Assembly (NCBI RefSeq): GCF_004300825.1
Contig: NZ_CP036250.1
Location: 2,232,001 to 2,296,000 of the forward strand
Direction of reading: 5' to 3'
Length of the DNA stretch: 64,000 nucleotides
Source: Egicoccus halophilus
GTDB lineage: Bacteria > Actinomycetota > Nitriliruptoria > Nitriliruptorales > Nitriliruptoraceae
Of the stretch, positions 60,936-64,000 are shown in pieces. Below the pieces are notes generated by a model. That model was given only the letters and a program-made list of their open reading frames with translations, was not told where the DNA came from and did no database searches. Every line of letters begins with the position of its first letter. Position 1 is the stretch's first letter. The translations under genes and the position numbers were made by a program.

Positions 60936-62056
60936 CGCTGGGCGGCGAGGATCTCGGCGACGAACCGCCACACCACCCGCAGGTCGCCCAGTGCCGCCCA
61001 CCAGTCCCCCGCCCCGTCGAGGTTCAGGTCGACGTGGGAGAACGCGGTGAGCGTGAGCAGCTCGGCGTGCGGCACCGCGTGGCCGAGCCGCACCAGTTCG
61101 CTGTAGGGGATCGTGGGGTCCTCGGTCGAGTGCATCGCCACCACCGGGGTGTCGATCCGGTCGGCCACGGTCACCGGTGACACCTCGGCGAGGCGTCGTT
61201 GCAGGCGCTCGGGGATGCGGGTGGCGAGCTCGCGGGTGCGCCGGGGATCGTCGTTGGTCGCCAGCTCGTAGGCGGCGCGGGCCTCGGCGGGGAGATCCTC
61301 GGGCGCGCGCTCCCCGTCGAGCACGGCCACGAGCCCCTCGCGGTACTCGTCGGGCATCAACGCGACCAGCTGCTCGCGAATCACCTCGTCGGCCAGCGGG
61401 TGCGGTTCCCAGTCCAGCGCCTGCTCGCCGACCAGCGCCGTGCCGGTCGTGCCGGCCTGCACCACGCCGAGCAGGTCCACGTACGCCCCGAACGCGGCGA
61501 CGAGCGTCAGCTGCTCGTCCCCCAGACGTTCGTCGGCCGCGGCGAGCAGCCCCAACGAGCCGCCGAACGAGGCCCCGACCAGCGCGACCGGGCCCCGCTC
61601 GTCCGCCAGCGTCGTGGTCATGCGGACCAGGTCCTCGACGTCGTCGGTGACCAGCTGCTGGTCGTAGACGCGCAGCTCGGGCAGGAACACCGCCCGGCCC
61701 GAACGGGCCAACGCCTCGGCGACGCGCACGATGCGGGGATCGTCGAGCCCCTCGGGTGCTGCTCCGGGCACGAGCAGGACCACCGGCGCGTCGTCGTCGG
61801 GCGACAGCCAGGTGCCCGACACGCCAGCGACCGTCCGTCGTCCGGGCTCCGCGGGCGCCGCCATCGGCCGGGGCACGTCGACCCCGATGGCGTCCAGCGC
61901 GGTCACGGCCGCCAGTGCCCGCATCCGCAACGTCGGGACCGTGGCGACGAGCCCGGCGAGCAGGGCGAGCACGACGACGAGGGCGAGCGCGACCCGCGGC
62001 CAGCGGCGTCGGCGGCCGGGGTGGGGGACCGGGGAGGTGGTCGCGTCGACGGACAT
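60932..62056 (-). CDS. Membrane-anchored alpha/beta hydrolase
   Basis: 374 residues. A basic N-terminus and one membrane helix (ALALVVVLALLAGLVATV) anchor an alpha/beta-hydrolase domain with VVLLVPGAAPEG, nucleophile elbow LVGASFGGS, acid in HSTEDPTIP and histidine in FSHVDLNL. The active site would face outside. The substrate is unknown. It is separated from the FAD dehydrogenase by 16 bases on the same strand and is probably co-transcribed with it. Confidence 0.85.
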   Translation of the reverse strand: MSVDATTSPVPHPGRRRRWPRVALALVVVLALLAGLVATVPTLRMRALAAVTALDAIGVDVPRPMAAPAEPGRRTVAGVSGTWLSPDDDAPVVLLVPGAAPEGLDDPRIVRVAEALARSGRAVFLPELRVYDQQLVTDDVEDLVRMTTTLADERGPVALVGASFGGSLGLLAAADERLGDEQLTLVAAFGAYVDLLGVVQAGTTGTALVGEQALDWEPHPLADEVIREQLVALMPDEYREGLVAVLDGERAPEDLPAEARAAYELATNDDPRRTRELATRIPERLQRRLAEVSPVTVADRIDTPVVAMHSTEDPTIPYSELVRLGHAVPHAELLTLTAFSHVDLNLDGAGDWWAALGDLRVVWRFVAEILAAQR

Positions 62057-62072
62057 GGCCGCCAGTGTGGGG

Positions 62073-63728
62073 TCAGGCGAGCGCGGCTGCAGCCGCCCGT
62101 CCCGCCACCCGTCCGGAGAACAGACAGCCACCCAGGAACGTGCCCTCGAGCGACCGGTAGCCGTGCATCCCGCCGCCGCCGAAGCCGGCGACCTCCCCGG
62201 CGGCGTACAGGCCGGGCAGCGGCGCGCCGCCGGCGCGCAGCACCCGCCCGTCGAGGTCGGTCTCGAGCCCGCCGAGGGTCTTGCGGGTCAGCAGGTGCAG
62301 GCGGACCCCGATCAGTGGGCCGGCGGCCGGGTCGAGCAGGCGGTGCGGCTCGGCGACGCGGATCAGCTTGTCGCCGAGGTAGGTGCGCGCGTTGCGGATC
62401 GCGGCGATCTGGAGGTCCTTGGTGAAGGTGTTGGCGAGCGCCCGGTCGCGGGCCTGCACCTCCCGGCGGACCCGGTCGAAGTCGAGCAGCGGCTCGTCGG
62501 TGCGCTCGTTCATGCCGCGCACCAGCGCCTCGAGGTTGTCGGCGACGACGAAGTCCTCGCCGCGGTCGAGGAACGCCTGCACCGGTGCCGAGGGTCCGGG
62601 ACGGACCCGGGTCGAGAGCAGGCGCAGGTCCTTGCCGGTCAGGTCGGGGTTCTGCTCCGAGCCCGACAGGGCGAACTCCTTCTCCACGATCCTGGCGGTC
62701 AGCACGAACCAGGTGTGCTCGTGCCCGGTGCGGGTGATGTGGGCGAGCGTGCCGAGCGTGTCGAACCCCGGGTACAGCGGCACGGGCAGCCGGCGTCCGG
62801 TCGCGTCGAGCCACAGCGACGAGGGCCCGGGCAGGATCCGGATGCCGTGGTCGGTCCAGACCGGGTCGTGGTTGGCGATGCCCTCGGTGTAGTGCCACAT
62901 CCGGTCGGGGTTGACGACGCTCGCGCCGGCGTCCCGGGTGATCTCCAGCATCCGGCCGTCGACGTGGTCGGGCACGCCGCGCAGCAGGTGGCGCGGGGCC
63001 GGTCCGAGTCGTTCGGGCCAGTTGCGGCGCACGAGGTCGAGGTTCGCGCCGATCCCGCCGGAGGTGACCACCACCGCCTGTGCCCGCAACGCGAAGTCGG
63101 CGACCTCGACCCGCGAGCTCGGTCGGCCGCGCTCGACGTCGTCGTCCGCGAGGACCCGGCCGCGGACGCCGGTGACCGTGCCGTCGTCGACGAGCAGGTC
63201 GTCGACCCGGTGGCGGAAGGCGACGCGCACCCGGCCGGCCTCGACCGCGGCCCGGACCCTCCGCGCGAACGGTTCGACCACGCCCGGGCCGGTCCCCCAG
63301 GTGATGTGGAAGCGCGGGACCGAGTTGCCGGGACCGAGGGCGCCGTGGCCACCGCGCTCGGCCCAACCCACGACCGGGAAGAAGCGCATCCCCTGGGCGT
63401 GCAGCCAGGCCCGCTTCTCCCCCGCGGCGAAGTCGACGTACGCCTCGGCCCACCGGCGGGGCCAGTGGTCCTCGGCCCGGTCGAAGCCGGCGGTGGCGAG
63501 CCAGTCCTGCCACGCCAGCTCGTGCGAGTCGGCGATGCGCATGCGGCGCTGCTCGGGCGAGTCGACCAGGAACAGCCCGCCGAAGGACCAGAACGCCTGC
63601 CCACCGAGCGACTGCTCGGGTTCCTGGTCGACCAGGAGCACGCGCCGGCCCGCGTCGGCCAGCTCGGCGGTGGCGACCAGCCCGGTCAGGCCGGCACCCA
63701 CCACGATCACGTCCGCGTCGTCCGCCAT
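62073..63728 (-). CDS. FAD-binding dehydrogenase (fumarate reductase/ketosteroid dehydrogenase superfamily)
   Basis: 551 residues. The FAD-binding Rossmann motif VIVVGAGLTGLVATAELADAG is at the N-terminus, with GGQAFWSFGGLFLVDSPEQRRMRI following. The C-terminal second FAD motif is GLYAAGEVAGFGGGGMHGYRSLEGTFLGGCLFSGR. The length and the GGQAFWSFGG motif match a conserved actinobacterial and proteobacterial group of FAD-binding dehydrogenases with no assigned substrate. 3-Ketosteroid delta-1-dehydrogenases are distant relatives. ATG 63728 follows GGAG. Confidence 0.88.
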   Translation of the reverse strand: MADDADVIVVGAGLTGLVATAELADAGRRVLLVDQEPEQSLGGQAFWSFGGLFLVDSPEQRRMRIADSHELAWQDWLATAGFDRAEDHWPRRWAEAYVDFAAGEKRAWLHAQGMRFFPVVGWAERGGHGALGPGNSVPRFHITWGTGPGVVEPFARRVRAAVEAGRVRVAFRHRVDDLLVDDGTVTGVRGRVLADDDVERGRPSSRVEVADFALRAQAVVVTSGGIGANLDLVRRNWPERLGPAPRHLLRGVPDHVDGRMLEITRDAGASVVNPDRMWHYTEGIANHDPVWTDHGIRILPGPSSLWLDATGRRLPVPLYPGFDTLGTLAHITRTGHEHTWFVLTARIVEKEFALSGSEQNPDLTGKDLRLLSTRVRPGPSAPVQAFLDRGEDFVVADNLEALVRGMNERTDEPLLDFDRVRREVQARDRALANTFTKDLQIAAIRNARTYLGDKLIRVAEPHRLLDPAAGPLIGVRLHLLTRKTLGGLETDLDGRVLRAGGAPLPGLYAAGEVAGFGGGGMHGYRSLEGTFLGGCLFSGRVAGRAAAAALA

Positions 63729-63818
63729 GTGCGCGCGTGCTCCTCTCCGGTGTCGGGCACCGTAGCCGTGCGGGCGCGTCGAACCGCCGGTCCCCGCATC
63801 GCCCCGTTCCGAGGCGAC

Positions 63819-63832
63819 CGAACGCACGTTCG
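63819..63832. promoter_or_regulatory. LexA (SOS) box
   Basis: CGAACGCACGTTCG is a perfect match to the Gram-positive/mycobacterial LexA box CGAAC-N4-GTTCG, and the four central bases add C-G pairing to the dyad. It lies 37 bases upstream of ATG 63870 and 90 bases upstream of the divergent dehydrogenase start, so the plus-strand gene is the likely target. Confidence 0.8.
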
Positions 63833-63869
63833 ATATCCTCGGTCCGGTGCGACGAGGAGTGGAGCGAGG

Positions 63870-64000
63870 ATGACGTCCAGCGACACGGCGGCGGGTGCGG
63901 CGCAGCGGTTGCGCTGGTCGACGGTCGAGGAGGAAGCGGCGCTGCCCGGTCTCGGCGAGCGGATCACCCACCCGGAGTTCGCCGGCATCGAGTTCGTGCA
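63870..64000 (+). CDS. Probable Rv2578c-family radical SAM protein, N-terminus (partial)
   Basis: Only 43 residues are in the window: TSSDTAAGAAQRLRWSTVEE, then ALPGL and THPEFAGIEFV. The RLRW...ALPGL...PEFAGIEF order resembles the N-terminus of Rv2578c-type radical SAM proteins (related to spore photoproduct lyase), where it precedes the CxxxCxxC cluster. That cluster would lie beyond the window. ATG 63870 follows GAGCGAGG. The preceding LexA box supports a DNA-damage role. The family call is tentative because of the short segment. Confidence 0.6.
   Translation, partial: MTSSDTAAGAAQRLRWSTVEEEAALPGLGERITHPEFAGIEFV

Noticed and set aside
58119-61001. A 960-codon minus-strand frame over the osmoprotectant binding protein and aminopeptidase.
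   Set aside because: Low-complexity Gly/Val/Arg/His-rich shadow translation opposite two clear genes.

Overview
The window is a stretch of a very GC-rich (about 70 percent by eye) actinobacterial chromosome. Its gene families suggest a free-living, deep-branching actinobacterium, possibly of the Nitriliruptoria/Euzebya type; this placement is inference. Supporting signs are lnt next to ppm, clpS coupled to a DUF2017 gene, a PAC2 protein, actinobacterial-type SerC, a LexA box of the form CGAACnnnnGTTCG, and many GTG starts with ATGA/GTGA stop-start overlaps. No phage, insertion sequence, integrase or CRISPR array was seen, and no gene-free stretch exceeds 300 bases.

1-13.3 kb is housekeeping: the end of lnt and all of ppm (protein lipidation/mannosylation), tRNA-Glu(UUC), a lipoprotein hydrolase, a HisN-like phosphatase, a RecB-like nuclease, small unknown genes, a cold-shock protein, clpS-DUF2017, murJ with a 5'-3' exonuclease, aat and S-adenosylhomocysteinase. 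ClpS and Aat, the reader and writer of the bacterial N-degron pathway, lie 4 kb apart.

13.4-29.7 kb holds two unknown proteins and a BMP-type nucleoside ABC importer operon (substrate-binding protein, hairpin, double ATPase, two permeases, small membrane protein). It continues with aspartate and phosphoserine aminotransferases, a TetR-controlled small exporter, a decayed lysine 6-aminotransferase gene beside an intact semialdehyde dehydrogenase, a PAC2 protein, a THUMP-like methyltransferase and a zinc-ribbon protein.

29.7-43.5 kb is more accessory: RNase HI with a zinc ribbon, an XRE-cupin regulator, a DrrAB-type exporter, small stress-type proteins, a Lon-like membrane protease and a secreted TIM-barrel-like protein. 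After these come a SET-domain protein, a second ABC exporter ending in a tiny XRE regulator, a frameshifted YfbK-like VWA lipoprotein gene, a three-repeat mannose-lectin protein with an unknown C-terminal domain, a sugar-porter MFS protein and small proteins.

43.7-55 kb is a Tad/Flp pilus island. A membrane histidine kinase lies at one end and a LuxR-type response regulator at the other. Between them run two Flp pilins, TadE, a TadG-like protein, CpaB, CpaE/TadZ, TadA, a VWA-TadB fusion and TadC, all on the minus strand. A long perfect hairpin lies between the two pilin genes, and a similar short dyad precedes both the pilin operon and the response regulator.

55-64 kb carries an osmoprotectant-type ABC importer (ATPase, two permeases, binding lipoprotein), a leucyl aminopeptidase, a membrane-anchored alpha/beta hydrolase and an FAD-binding dehydrogenase. 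It ends with the start of a probable Rv2578c-type radical SAM gene behind a perfect LexA box.
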